Positions 52,457 through 62,082 of a stretch of DNA of 64,000 bases are shown here, piece by piece. This DNA is from Polaromonas sp. YR568 (GTDB lineage: Bacteria; Pseudomonadota; Gammaproteobacteria; Burkholderiales; Burkholderiaceae_C). The notes under the pieces are model-generated. The model was not told the origin of the DNA. It searched no databases and saw only the letters and a program-made list of their open reading frames with translations. The stretch lies in NCBI RefSeq assembly GCF_900116715.1, contig NZ_FPBM01000002.1, forward strand, positions 288,589-352,588, read 5' to 3'. The position numbers and the translations under genes are program-made. The stretch's first letter is position 1. The number at the start of each line of letters is the position of its first letter.

Positions 52457-55288
52457 TTAGCGGCGGACCGGCAGGCGCACGGTAAAGCGGGTGCCGTGGC
52501 CCGCGCTGCTGTCCACGGCGATGGTGCCGCCGTGGATGTCGACCGCGTTGCGCACAATCGCCAGCCCCAAACCCGTGCCCTGGATGGTGCCTACATTGCT
52601 GGCACGGTGGAAGGATTCAAACAGGTGCGGCAGTTCTTCTTCCGGGATGCCTATGCCTTCGTCGGTCACTTCCATGGCGATCATGTCTTCGTCGTCACGC
52701 ACCTTGAAGAGCACGAGCCCGCCCAGCGGCGAATATTTGACGGCGTTGGAAAGCAGGTTGCCGAAAATATGGCGCAAGAGTTTTTCGTCGTACAGGCCCA
52801 GGCCGGGCGAGGCTGTGTATTCCAGGCGCAGGTCGCACAGGCTGTCGGGCTGCTGCATGCCGGCTTCTTCCAGCAGCTGGTAGCACAGCTTTTGCAAATC
52901 CAGCGGATGCGGCTCGAACTCCAGCATCTGCGCGTCGGCCTTGCCCAGCAGCAACACGCGGTCCAGCATGCCCGTCATGCGCTTCACGCCGGCGGCGATG
53001 CTGTCCAGGATTTCCAGCTTTTCATGTTCCGGCAGGCGGCTGCCGTAGTGCCTGAGCAGTTCTTCGGCCGACAAAATGCCGGACAGCGGCGTACGGAACT
53101 CGTGGCTGGTCATGGCGACGAAGCGGGTGCGCAATTCATTGAGGGCCCTTTGCTGCTCCAGCGCTTCCTGCGTGTCTGCTTCGGATCTTTTGCGTTCGGT
53201 GATGTCGAGGAAGGCCCAGATCACGCCCGAGTCGGGGTCTTTGGGCTGTATGCAGCTGCCGGCCATCTCGGCCCAAAAGAGCGTGCCGTCACGGCGCCTG
53301 AGCTGGCGCTCGGCGATGTAGCTGCCGGTCTCTATCAGGGTCTGGCGTGCTTCCTTGCCGAATTGCTCCCAGGTGGCCAGGTCGGGATGGATGTAGCTGG
53401 ACGGCTTGCCGATCAGCTCCGCCCGCGGGCTGCCCATCATCTGGGCGAATTTCTCGTTCACCCATTCGTGGCGCCGCTGCACCGACAGCACGATGCCCAC
53501 CAGCGCGCTGTTGAGAATGGCTTCGCGCTCGGACGAGGTGCGCACCAGCTGCGCCTCCAGCTCTTTGCGCTGGGTGATGTTGATGATCACCCAGACCGTG
53601 CCCTGGCTGAGGTCGCGCTCGCTGACGGCCTTGCCCGACAGCGACACCCAGATCCGCGTGCCGTCAAACTGCTGCACCTGGATTTCGGCTTCATAGTTCT
53701 CGCCCCGGGCGACGCAGGCGGCCACCTCGCCGCCCACGCGGATGTACTCCTCCCGCGACAGGTAGAACGGCTCCATCGAGGTGAGCGCGTTGCTGCCGGC
53801 GCCAAAGACTTTGAGCATGGCCTGGTTGGCCCAGCGAAAGCGCCCGTCAGGCGTGAGGAAGGCGATGCCCACGATGGAGTTCTCGAGGATCATCTCGCGC
53901 TCTTTGAGCTGCGTGCGGAAGTTTTCCTGCGACAGGCTCAACGCCTCCACCATGGCGTGCTCAGCCAGGATGCGCGCCTGGGCCAGTTCCTTTTCGCGCC
54001 GGGTCACGTTGATGCGGTCGGCCAGCGCAAACGACAGCACCACCATTTCAAGCGCGGAGCCGATCAGCAGGGAGTTGGCTGTGAGCGCATTGGATGGCAG
54101 CACGCCGGTGTTGTGCAGCGCCAGGGTGACGACGCCGACCAGCAGCAAAGCCCAGGCCGCCAGAAAGTATTTCGCGCCGGGGTGGCCCATGCGCAGGCTC
54201 AGCACACCCACCATCACCAGGGTGATCACGCTGAAGACGGCCAGCACCGTCACCATCAAGGACGACACCACATAAGGCAGGGTGAGCGCGGCCAGCAGCG
54301 TCAGCAGCCAGCCGGCGACCAGCGCCAGGATCAGGCGGTCCAGGCGCGGCATTTTGGTCGCGCTGGACAAAAAGCTGCGCGCAAACAGCAGGCCAAAGAC
54401 CGCCGTCGCCGACATGCCGGCCGGCGGCGAAACACTGTTCCACCAGAGCAGCCCGGGCCAGAGGAATTGCGCGCCAAAACCCGTGAGGGCCGCCTGCGCA
54501 ATCGCCATGCAGGCCACAAAGGCGACATAGATCAGGTAAGGCCTATCGCGCACCGAGAAAAACAGCAGCAGGTTGTACAGCAGCAGCCCGATGAGCAGGC
54601 CAAAGTACAGGCTGATCGTGGCGTACTCGGCCTGGTCATGCTTCCACAAGGCGGCGGGCCGCCAGAGCTTGACCGGCGCCGACACCGTGCCGCCCGACAT
54701 CACGCGCAGGTAAAGGGTCTGGGCGGCGCCAGGTTTGAGGCGCACCGGCATGACGTGGTTGCGGTGCACGACGGCACGCTCGGCAAAGGGCGAAAGGTCG
54801 CCCCCCACCTGCCGGCCAAAGCCGCCCTTGCCGTCGGGTGTGTAGAGCTCCAGCCGGTCCAGCGGCGGGTAGGCCAGCTCCAGCATCCAGTCGGCGGGCG
54901 CGTCGCGCTCGGTGCGTAGCGTCACGCGCAGCCAGATGGCCGAGGAGGTCAAACCGAAATTGGTGGCCGAGCCGGTTTGCGGCACGGGCTGAAAGCGCGA
55001 CTGGGCATCCGGCTTCAGGATGTCGGCCAGGGTCAGCTCACCGCTTGCATCGTCCAGGTAAGTGAAGGAGCGCGAGAGTGCGTAGCTGTCGTCGTTGGCG
55101 ATGGGGAGCTCGCCCTCAGCGGCGGCGGTGATGGAATTGGGATTGACCGGGTTGGCGGCGGCAGCGGTGTTTGCCGTGTTAGCGGCCTTTTTTGCCGGGG
55201 CTTGCGGCTGCGCGCCGGCGCCCATCGCGATTGCGGCCAGCAGCAAAGCGGCCACGGCCCGCGCAAGGTGTGCGGCGCGCTTTGTCAT
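52457..55288 (-). CDS. 7TMR-DISM / PAS hybrid sensor histidine kinase
   Basis: A 943-residue kinase. Signal peptide (to about residue 26), extracellular 7TMR-DISMED2 domain (about 55-195), seven membrane helices (about 215-405, ALWKHDQAEYATISLYFGLLIGLL...), coiled linker, two PAS/PAC units (about 450-575 and 580-700), HisKA with His729 in AMTSHEFRTPLSGILSAEELL, and HATPase boxes GNLLSNAVKYSPLG, DEGIGIPEEELPHLFESFHR and GTGLGLAIVRNAVDIHGG. No receiver domain and no adjacent response regulator, so the partner is elsewhere. Its start overlaps the HNH gene stop by 4 bp; phoD follows. Confidence 0.92.
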   Translation of the reverse strand: MTKRAAHLARAVAALLLAAIAMGAGAQPQAPAKKAANTANTAAAANPVNPNSITAAAEGELPIANDDSYALSRSFTYLDDASGELTLADILKPDAQSRFQPVPQTGSATNFGLTSSAIWLRVTLRTERDAPADWMLELAYPPLDRLELYTPDGKGGFGRQVGGDLSPFAERAVVHRNHVMPVRLKPGAAQTLYLRVMSGGTVSAPVKLWRPAALWKHDQAEYATISLYFGLLIGLLLYNLLLFFSVRDRPYLIYVAFVACMAIAQAALTGFGAQFLWPGLLWWNSVSPPAGMSATAVFGLLFARSFLSSATKMPRLDRLILALVAGWLLTLLAALTLPYVVSSLMVTVLAVFSVITLVMVGVLSLRMGHPGAKYFLAAWALLLVGVVTLALHNTGVLPSNALTANSLLIGSALEMVVLSFALADRINVTRREKELAQARILAEHAMVEALSLSQENFRTQLKEREMILENSIVGIAFLTPDGRFRWANQAMLKVFGAGSNALTSMEPFYLSREEYIRVGGEVAACVARGENYEAEIQVQQFDGTRIWVSLSGKAVSERDLSQGTVWVIINITQRKELEAQLVRTSSEREAILNSALVGIVLSVQRRHEWVNEKFAQMMGSPRAELIGKPSSYIHPDLATWEQFGKEARQTLIETGSYIAERQLRRRDGTLFWAEMAGSCIQPKDPDSGVIWAFLDITERKRSEADTQEALEQQRALNELRTRFVAMTSHEFRTPLSGILSAEELLRHYGSRLPEHEKLEILDSIAAGVKRMTGMLDRVLLLGKADAQMLEFEPHPLDLQKLCYQLLEEAGMQQPDSLCDLRLEYTASPGLGLYDEKLLRHIFGNLLSNAVKYSPLGGLVLFKVRDDEDMIAMEVTDEGIGIPEEELPHLFESFHRASNVGTIQGTGLGLAIVRNAVDIHGGTIAVDSSAGHGTRFTVRLPVRR

Positions 55289-55575
55289 GCTTTGCCTGCA
55301 CCGGCGGTGGCCGCATGGCGCCTCTGCACCCGGCCGGGCAATGTGGCCGAGGCCGGCACCTGCCCTGCCGCGTGGCGCTGGCCGTTGCAGATTTCATGGC
55401 TGATGGCCAGGTTCTCCGCGTGGCTGTTGCCGCCCTCGCTCAGGGGCTGGATGTGCTCCAGCGTGGCGGCCTCGCGCGTGACATGTTCGCCGCACACCCA
55501 GCACGGCACCACGCCATGGAGCTGCCGCGCCACGGTCTTGTAGATCTTGTCCCGCGTATGCCCCAGCCGGCTCAC
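55285..55575 (-). CDS. HNH endonuclease domain protein
   Basis: About 96 residues from a GTG at 55575 (AGGAAG lies upstream). The core is PCWVCGEHVTREAATLEHI followed by QPLSEGGNSHAENLAISHEICN: two CxxC-type zinc residues are partly present, and the EHIxPLSxGGxxxxENLxxxxxxCN pattern is the HNH nuclease fold. Such small proteins occur as free-standing nucleases or restriction-like factors; the biological role is not clear. It overlaps the kinase start (ATGA) and follows the DUF2726 gene by 14 bp, so the three are one transcript. Confidence 0.8.
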   Translation of the reverse strand: MSRLGHTRDKIYKTVARQLHGVVPCWVCGEHVTREAATLEHIQPLSEGGNSHAENLAISHEICNGQRHAAGQVPASATLPGRVQRRHAATAGAGKA

Positions 55576-55589
55576 GAATCGGCCGCTTC

Positions 55590-56396
55590 CTATTCGAGCT
55601 TGGCCGGCCGCGTGTCCGCAGGCTGAATGAAGGAGTCTTCCCACTGCACCGCAAAACGGTCGGTGTCGCCGCCGCGCAGGCCACTGCCGCCGTCGGAGCT
55701 GAAGCCGATGTTGCGTGTGGCGGCAGCCTGGGCGGCCTCCTGCTGGTTTTCCTTGTTGAGCTCTTTGAGCGCGGCGTCCTTGGCAGCTTTTACGCGCTCG
55801 CGGGTGAAAGACTCCAGGTCGGCGTGAAAGCTGCTGTCGCCGCCGCGGGTTTCCTCGGCTTCCTGCGCCAGCTCTTCAGGGATTTCACCCAGAAAAGCCG
55901 CGCGCATGGCGCTGACGGTAGGCGGGCGGCTGGCCCTGACCGTGGTGTAGGCCACGCCGCAGTCGGACAGCAGGGTTTCCTTGAGCTGGCGGCTGGCCCG
56001 GCTTACATCGCGCTTGCCGCGCAAATCGACGCAACCCACCACCTTGCCGTCAAGGCTGCAAATGGTGAAGGTGGTGTAGACGCCGTTGAGCAGCTCAAGC
56101 AGGCGCGCGTTCTTTTCCCTGTCTTTTTCCTTGTCTTTTTCTTTTTCGGTCGGGATGGTGAAACGCAGCACCGGCAGCTTGACCATGACCGTATGGTCGT
56201 GGAAGGTGCTGCGCAGCCATTTCCATACTTCGTACTCGTCGTTGGTCACGATGCCGCGTACGGTCAGCGGCCATTTGTGGGGGATTCGCAACTTTTCACC
56301 CGCCTTTTGCCGTAACCAGAAGGCGTAGAGCAAAACACCGCCTACCGCGCCGACAGCGACGCCCAGCAATGCCATCAGCCATGAAATCAGGTTCAA
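55590..56396 (-). CDS. DUF2726-like membrane-anchored protein
   Basis: 268 residues. An N-terminal membrane helix (WLMALLGVAVGAVGGVLLYAFWL) is followed by a soluble domain (VTNDEYEVWKWLRSTFHDHTVMVKLPVLRFT, a charged EKEKDKEKDREK loop, FTICSLDGKVVGCVDLRGK, LLSDCGVAYTTVRASRPPT) that fits DUF2726, a restriction-endonuclease-like fold often with zinc-finger partners. The C-terminal 90 residues are low complexity. Association with an HNH gene downstream suggests nucleic-acid work, but that is inference. Confidence 0.7.
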   Translation of the reverse strand: MNLISWLMALLGVAVGAVGGVLLYAFWLRQKAGEKLRIPHKWPLTVRGIVTNDEYEVWKWLRSTFHDHTVMVKLPVLRFTIPTEKEKDKEKDREKNARLLELLNGVYTTFTICSLDGKVVGCVDLRGKRDVSRASRQLKETLLSDCGVAYTTVRASRPPTVSAMRAAFLGEIPEELAQEAEETRGGDSSFHADLESFTRERVKAAKDAALKELNKENQQEAAQAAATRNIGFSSDGGSGLRGGDTDRFAVQWEDSFIQPADTRPAKLE

Positions 56397-56796
56397 GATA
56401 CAGTTCTCCTCGATTTTTGGGGGCTACGGCGCCACAGACGATGCAGTCAGGCAATCCCCGTTGAGCCCAGTGAGTCACAGAACGCCAGCCGTGTCAATCA
56501 AGCGGCCGGCGGTCCAAGCCCTTATTAAAACAGGTTTTTACCGGCCTTCGGCCAAATTGCAAACCAAATTAAGCCCCTGACCCAGCCTGCATGCCCGTTA
56601 GCAGCTATATTTTTCATAGCAATCCGGTTTGCCCAGCCGCTATTTTCACGCCTTGGCAACATCGCAAGGGTATCCAGGGAACATCAGAAGCCGTTCACGG
56701 TCTAAACAGCGCCCCACCTCAACCGCCAACCGGGCGCAAGGCCTTTGCCAGCCGGCGCCCGAATCGTTATGCTGGATTTTTTTTGCAGGAGCCGCC
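56397..56796. other. Divergent intergenic region of 400 bp
   Basis: Lies between the divergent DUF2726 gene and dienelactone-hydrolase-like gene. It is AT-richer than the flanks and contains copy 7 of the dispersed repeat (56566-56620). An open frame runs into the downstream gene from 56629 but has no family-like sequence. No RNA gene seen. Confidence 0.6.
56566..56620 (-). repeat. Dispersed ~50-bp repeat, copy 7 (intergenic)
   Basis: Minus strand: GCTATGAAAAATATAGCTG, then CTAACGGGCATG, GGCTGGGTCAGGGGC and an AT-rich end. The only copy in this window that is not in, or at the end of, a gene. Confidence 0.8.
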
Positions 56797-57690
56797 ATGC
56801 CACTCAAGACCGCCCAGGACTTTGACCAGGAACTGCTGATTCTGTTTGATGCCTATGTGCACGGCACCCTGGACCGGCGCGGCTTTCTGGAACGCGCCCA
56901 GAAATTCGCCACGGCCGGCATGAGCGCCGCGGCGCTGCTGGCAGCCCTGAGCCCCAACTTTGCGGCGGGGCAGCAAATTGCCAAAGACGACAGCCGCATC
57001 AAGACCGAGATGGTCAGCTACCCCTCGTCCGCCGGCACAGGCACCGTCAAAGGCTACCTGGCCAAGCCGGCCAATGCCACCGGCAAACTGCCCGGCGTGC
57101 TGGTCATCCATGAAAACCGGGGCCTGAACCCCCATATAGAAGACATCACGCGCCGCCTGGCGCTGGACAACTTTGTGGCTTTTGCGCCCGACGCCCTGAC
57201 GCCGCTGGGCGGCTACCCGGGCGACGAAGACAAGGCACGCGAATTGTTCGCCAAGCTGGACCAGCGCAAGTGCACCGAGGACTTTGTGGCCGCCGTCACC
57301 TACCTCAAAGGCCGGGACGATTGCAGCGGCAAGCTGGGCGTGGTCGGTTTCTGCTACGGCGGCGGTATGACGCACACACTCACCACCCGCCTGCCTGAGC
57401 TCAACGCTGCTGTGCCTTTTTACGGTAACCAGCCTGCCGTGGAAGACGCCGCCAAGGTCAAAACCCCGCTCTTGATCCATTTCGCGGCGGTCGACGAACG
57501 CATCAACGCCTCCTGGCCCGCCTATGAGGCCGCTTTGAAGGCGGCGGGCGTGAACTACACCGCCTACCAGTACCCGGGCACCCAGCACGGCTTCAACAAC
57601 GACACCACGCCGCGTTACGACGCCACCGCCGCCAAACTGGCCTGGGAACGCACCCTGGCGTTTTTCAACCGGCAGCTGCGGACCGGCTGA
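56797..57690 (+). CDS. Dienelactone hydrolase family protein with Tat-like leader
   Basis: 297 residues. Catalytic triad of the DLH family: Cys in VVGFCYGGGMTH, Asp in FAAVDERINA and His in PGTQHGFNND. LAKPANATGKLPGVLVIHENRGLNPHIEDITRRLA is also typical. Before the domain, DRRGFLERAQKFATAG followed by a hydrophobic stretch is a Tat-type leader placed unusually far in (from about residue 26), so the enzyme is probably periplasmic. True substrate unknown; carboxymethylenebutenolide activity should not be assumed. Start chosen at 56797 with CAGGAG upstream. Confidence 0.87.
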   Translation: MPLKTAQDFDQELLILFDAYVHGTLDRRGFLERAQKFATAGMSAAALLAALSPNFAAGQQIAKDDSRIKTEMVSYPSSAGTGTVKGYLAKPANATGKLPGVLVIHENRGLNPHIEDITRRLALDNFVAFAPDALTPLGGYPGDEDKARELFAKLDQRKCTEDFVAAVTYLKGRDDCSGKLGVVGFCYGGGMTHTLTTRLPELNAAVPFYGNQPAVEDAAKVKTPLLIHFAAVDERINASWPAYEAALKAAGVNYTAYQYPGTQHGFNNDTTPRYDATAAKLAWERTLAFFNRQLRTG

Positions 57691-57701
57691 TTCCCGGCAG
57701 C

Positions 57702-57756
57702 TTCCGGACGTCTTTCGGGCCCCTTCCAGGCGCCTTCTGGACGCCTTCCGGACGCA
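57702..57756 (+). repeat. Five tandem 11-bp repeats
   Basis: TTCCGGACGTC, TTTCGGGCCCC, TTCCAGGCGCC, TTCTGGACGCC, TTCCGGACGCA in exact 11-bp phase, directly downstream of the hydrolase gene and about 160 bp before the amino acid importer operon. The unit is close to one DNA helical turn. Confidence 0.75.
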
Positions 57757-57912
57757 CTTTTCCCCGGTTCACCCCTGCCTCCTTGGCGAAAACCCTGCCC
57801 GGAACCCTCCGGGCACGGCTTTTGCAGGCGTTACCATTGGCTACTTTCGCTTTTCCGTCCCCCTTTGTGCGGGCCGCCAGGCATTTCCTCCACCCTCTTT
57901 CTGGACATCACC

Positions 57913-58680
57913 ATGAAACTCCTCCACAAAATCGCCGCCACGGCCGGCCTGCTCACCCTCGCGCTCGGTACTGTCCACGCTCAAAACAAGGAGCTGGTCG
58001 TCGGCTCCAGCGCCACCTACCGCCCGTTTGCCTATGAAAGCCCGACCAAGGAAATCGTCGGCTACGATGTGGACATGATCAAGGCCGTCGCCCAGAAGGC
58101 CGGCCTGCAGATCAAGATCGTCAACACCCCCTGGACCGGCATCTTCGCCGCGCTGAACAACGGTGACGTGGACCTGATCATCTCGGGCGTCACCATCAAC
58201 GACAAGCGCAAGCAGTCCTATGACTTCACCACCCCTTACTTTGAAGCGCGCCAGCTGATCGCCGTGCAAAGCAACAGCACCGCCAAAGGCCTGAAAGACC
58301 TGGCCGGCAAAAAAATCGGCGTGGTCACCGGCAGCACCGGCGACGACATGGCTTCGCGCGAATTCGGCAAGACCAACCCCGATATCCGCCGCTTTGAAAG
58401 CACCCCCGTGGTGATCTCCGAGCTGGCCAACAACGGCCTTGACGCCGCCATCGGCGACAACGGCGTGATCGCCTTCCGCACGCAGGAACACAAGCAGCTC
58501 AAGACCGTGAGTGACGCGAGCTTTCCCAAGGAATACTTCGGCATCGTCGTGAAGCAAGGCAACAAGGCCCTGCTGGACAAGCTCAACGCCGGCCTTGCTG
58601 CCGTGAAGGCCGACGGCAGCTACGCCACCATCTACAAGAAGTGGTTCCAGGCCGACGCCCCAGCGTTGCCCGCGCAATAA
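57913..58680 (+). CDS. Polar amino acid ABC transporter, substrate-binding protein
   Basis: 255 residues with a signal peptide (MKLLHKIAATAGLLTLALG, cut after VHAQ). SBP_bac_3 fold: LVVGSSATYRPFAYESPTKEIVGYDVDMIKAVAQ, then GDVDLIISGVTINDKRKQSYDFTTPYFEARQ and GVVTGSTGDDM. First gene of a three-gene importer. The exact amino acid cannot be read; glutamine, cystine and basic amino acid binders share this pattern. Confidence 0.92.
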   Translation: MKLLHKIAATAGLLTLALGTVHAQNKELVVGSSATYRPFAYESPTKEIVGYDVDMIKAVAQKAGLQIKIVNTPWTGIFAALNNGDVDLIISGVTINDKRKQSYDFTTPYFEARQLIAVQSNSTAKGLKDLAGKKIGVVTGSTGDDMASREFGKTNPDIRRFESTPVVISELANNGLDAAIGDNGVIAFRTQEHKQLKTVSDASFPKEYFGIVVKQGNKALLDKLNAGLAAVKADGSYATIYKKWFQADAPALPAQ

Positions 58681-58700
58681 GCGCTTAAGACTTCTTCGTT

Positions 58701-59445
58701 ATGGAGCAAGTTCTCTGGTTCGGCTGGTTCCGGGCCGACATCATTGCAGAGTACGGCGTGCTGTTCTGGCGCGGCCTGCAGATGACCATCACGGTGACGC
58801 TGATCTGCATCGCGCAGGGCACGTTGCTGGGCCTGGCCATCGGCATGGCGCGCGTCGCCGAGTCCCGCCACTCACCCGCGCGCGAGCTCTGCAAGTACGC
58901 CCTGCGCTGGCCTTCCACCGTGTATGTCAGCTTTTTCCGCGGCACGCCGCTGTTCGTGCAGATCCTGCTGATCCACTTCGCCGTGCTGCCGGTGTTCATC
59001 AACCCGGCCGACGGCCTGGTCATTTCGGGTGAAACCGCGCGCAACATCAAGCAGAACTACGGCGCCTTCCTGTCGGGCATCGTGGCGCTCACGCTCAATG
59101 CCGGCGCCTATATCTCTGAGATCTTCCGCGCCGGCATCCAGTCCATCGACAAAGGCCAGGTTGAAGCCTCGCGCTCACTGGGCATGTCGTTTCCGCGCAC
59201 CATGTACCACGTGGTGCTGCCGCAGGCGTTTCGCCGCATGCTGCCGCCCCTGGGCAACAACGCGATTTCGCTGCTGAAGGATTCGTCGCTGATCTCGGCC
59301 ATCGGCCTGGCCGAGCTGGCCTACGCCGCGCGCACCGTCGCCGGCGCCTATTCACGCTACTGGGAACCCTACCTCACCATCTCCGTCATGTACTGGGTGC
59401 TGACGCTGGGCCTGGCTTACCTTGTCAAGAAACTGGAGGCTCGTT

Positions 59446-59468
<23 letters not shown>
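58701..59468 (+). CDS. Polar amino acid ABC transporter permease
   Basis: 255 residues, HisM/GlnP type. About five membrane helices; the [10 protein letters not shown] stretch, [39 protein letters not shown] and the EAA loop followed by [27 protein letters not shown] are the hallmarks. It follows the binding protein by 20 bp and its end overlaps the ATPase gene by 23 bp. Confidence 0.93.
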
Positions 59469-60177
<709 letters not shown>

Positions 60178-60183
60178 GTCAGG

Positions 60184-60212
60184 GGCCCGCATGATCTGTG
60201 GGCCTTTTTCTT
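60184..60212 (+). terminator. Terminator of the amino acid importer operon
   Basis: GGCCCGCA - TGATC - TGTGGGCC with one mismatch, followed by TTTTTCTTTT, 6 bp after the last stop. Confidence 0.8.
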
Positions 60213-60246
60213 TTGCCCACCTTTTGCCTGCCCACAGGAATAACCC

Positions 60247-60663
60247 ATGCCGCAACTGCCTGGTCTGCTTCCCACGGCTTTCACGATTTTTGCCTATGTC
60301 GTCTGCATCAAGCTGGCGGCCAGACTCTATCGCCGTACGCAGTTGAGCTGGAAGCACGCCGCCGTTTTTGGTGTTGTGCTGTTTCTTGTGCTGCTGGCCG
60401 TCGGCACCTGCGTGAGGGCGCTGAACCTCATTTCAGAGCCCGTATCAGCCGCACTCCTGGACATCGCCACCGGACTGCTGGCGCAACTGGCCGTGGGCGC
60501 CTGGTTCCTGGGGCCGCGCGCCAGGACGGCTACCGGTGCGCCGGTCGGATTCAAGGGCGGCGCCTTGCTGGCCCTCATCACTTATGCGCTGGTTTTTTTC
60601 CTGAGCACTGCAGCGGCACTTCTTCTGCCCCTGCTGGCACGTATGGCCGGTATTTCCGCGTAG
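60247..60663 (+). CDS. Hypothetical four-helix membrane protein
   Basis: 138 residues, start ATG preceded by AGGAATAACCC. Four hydrophobic helices (about residues 5-24, 38-58, 65-90, 103-130) with short loops and a positive-inside pattern (RLYRRTQLSWKH, GPRARTATG). No family recognised. It stands alone between two terminators/convergent genes. Confidence 0.65.
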   Translation: MPQLPGLLPTAFTIFAYVVCIKLAARLYRRTQLSWKHAAVFGVVLFLVLLAVGTCVRALNLISEPVSAALLDIATGLLAQLAVGAWFLGPRARTATGAPVGFKGGALLALITYALVFFLSTAAALLLPLLARMAGISA

Positions 60664-60692
60664 TTCCGCGCAATCCCGCGTAAACCCGCAAC

Positions 60693-61259
60693 TCAATACC
60701 CCGGCACCTTCAGCACCCGCGCCAGGTAATCAAAAAACACGCAGTACAGCGCGATCGGCAGCGGCAAGCCCAGCAGCGTGCCCACCAGGTAGTCGCGAAA
60801 CTTCACGCCCGACATCGCCAGCGCGTAATTCAGCGCCGGCACAGTCTGCAGCAGCATGCGCAGCACCACGACACTGGCCACCGGCCGCGCATCGAGTTGA
60901 GCGAGGATGCGCTGCGCCCAATTCCCTTTGATCTGCCGCAGTGCATCGCCGCCCAGCAGGCGTATCAGCCAGAAGGTAAAGGCGCAGGAGACCACCGCCG
61001 CCAGGTAGGTGGCCACGCCGCCCCACACCTCGCCCAGCGCCAGCACCGCGGCCGCCAGGAATATCCAGCCGGGGATCTGGATCAGGTTGCCCAGCGCGAA
61101 CAGCGCGATAAAGATCAGCAGCCCGGTGGCCTCGTTGTCCAGAAATTTCTGGTGCAAAAAAGCCAGGCTGAAGTTGTCACGCAAGCCCGAGACCTGAAAC
61201 ACCGCCAGCAACAGGCCCAGAAAGGCCAGCACGGCGAACAGTCGTTTGAAGCGGTGCAT
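60693..61259 (-). CDS. TVP38/TMEM64 (VTT/DedA-like) membrane protein
   Basis: 188 residues from the ATG at 61259. VTT domain: GNLIQIPGWIFLAAAVLALGEVWGGVATYLAAVVS, then a GxxxR-type loop and PVASVVVLRMLLQTVPALNYALAMSGVKFRDYLVGTLLG, which matches the F..R..P.....N...G...... pattern of the family. Homologues are lipid scramblase-like or help with membrane stress. It diverges from the cytochrome b gene over a 196-bp region that holds a perfect palindrome. Confidence 0.85.
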   Translation of the reverse strand: MHRFKRLFAVLAFLGLLLAVFQVSGLRDNFSLAFLHQKFLDNEATGLLIFIALFALGNLIQIPGWIFLAAAVLALGEVWGGVATYLAAVVSCAFTFWLIRLLGGDALRQIKGNWAQRILAQLDARPVASVVVLRMLLQTVPALNYALAMSGVKFRDYLVGTLLGLPLPIALYCVFFDYLARVLKVPGY

Positions 61260-61280
61260 CTGCGGGGTCTTGCGGTGTTG

Positions 61281-61295
61281 GCGGGAAGTTCCCGC
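61281..61295. promoter_or_regulatory. Palindrome GCGGGAA-G-TTCCCGC in a divergent promoter region
   Basis: A perfect 7-1-7 palindrome, 160 bp before the cytochrome b start and 22 bp before the VTT gene start. It is a candidate operator for either gene. Confidence 0.4.
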
Positions 61296-61455
61296 GATTT
61301 TGCCTGCAAATAAATTTTGCCGGCCTGTAAGAAAGCCGCGCCCGGCCCGACCAAAGCCCAACACGCAGCAAAACTGCGGCGGAAATCCCGGCCTTTCCTT
61401 TCTTCTTCCTTTGAAGAAAGCGCCGGACATCGCGGACAACCCTGAGGAGCGTTTG

Positions 61456-62052
61456 ATGAAAACAAGCAACGAGGCCATACACCCCGGCTGGCTGCGCGCC
61501 ATGCACTGGCTCAATGCGCTGGCTGTGGTGGTGCTGATGATGAGCGGCTGGCGCATCTATAACGCCACGGCCTTCCTCGGCTTTGCCATTCCCAAGGAAC
61601 TCACGCTGGGCGGCTGGCTGGGCGGTGCGCTGCAGTGGCACTTCGCGGCGATGTGGCTGCTGTTCTTCAATGGCCTGCTCTATCTGGGCTTCAACCTCTT
61701 TACGCGGCGGCTGTTTCACAAGTTTTTCCCGCTGTCGGTTAAAGGCATTTTCACGGACCTGCTGGCCGCGCTGAAAGGCAAGCTGGCCCATGCCGACCCG
61801 CGCCACTACAACATGGTGCAGCGCCTGGCCTACCTCTTTGTGATGGCTGACAGCGTGCTGATCGTGCTGTCCGGCCTGGTGCTCTGGAAGTCGGTGCAGT
61901 TCCCGCTGCTGCGCGAATTGATGGGCGGTTATGAAGGCGCGCGCCTGGTTCACTTTTTTGCCATGGCGGCGCTGGCCGGCTTTGTGGTGGTGCACCTGGT
62001 GATGGTGGCGCTGGTGCCGAAAACGCTGGTTTACATGCTGCGCGGCCGCTGA
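61456..62052 (+). CDS. yedZ1: Cytochrome b561-type heme subunit (YedZ1-like)
   Basis: 198 residues, four membrane helices carrying His residues: HPGWLRAMHWLNALAVVVLMMSGW, WHFAAMWLLFFNGLLYLGFN, YNMVQRLAYLFVMADSVLIVLSGLVLW and LVHFFAMAALAGFVVVHLVMV. This is the Ni/Fe-hydrogenase-type b-cytochrome fold that passes quinol electrons to a periplasmic molybdoenzyme. It sits 30 bp before such an enzyme, so it is likely its membrane anchor and electron donor. ATG 61456 has GAGGAG upstream. Confidence 0.88.
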   Translation: MKTSNEAIHPGWLRAMHWLNALAVVVLMMSGWRIYNATAFLGFAIPKELTLGGWLGGALQWHFAAMWLLFFNGLLYLGFNLFTRRLFHKFFPLSVKGIFTDLLAALKGKLAHADPRHYNMVQRLAYLFVMADSVLIVLSGLVLWKSVQFPLLRELMGGYEGARLVHFFAMAALAGFVVVHLVMVALVPKTLVYMLRGR

Positions 62053-62082
62053 GCGGCGGCGCACAAGTCTCAAGGAAGCTCC

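Noticed and set aside
52433..54919. Open plus-strand frame of 828 codons
   Set aside because: It is the exact antisense of the kinase gene, driven by high GC at third positions. Its translation is rich in His, Arg and Gln and shows no domain.
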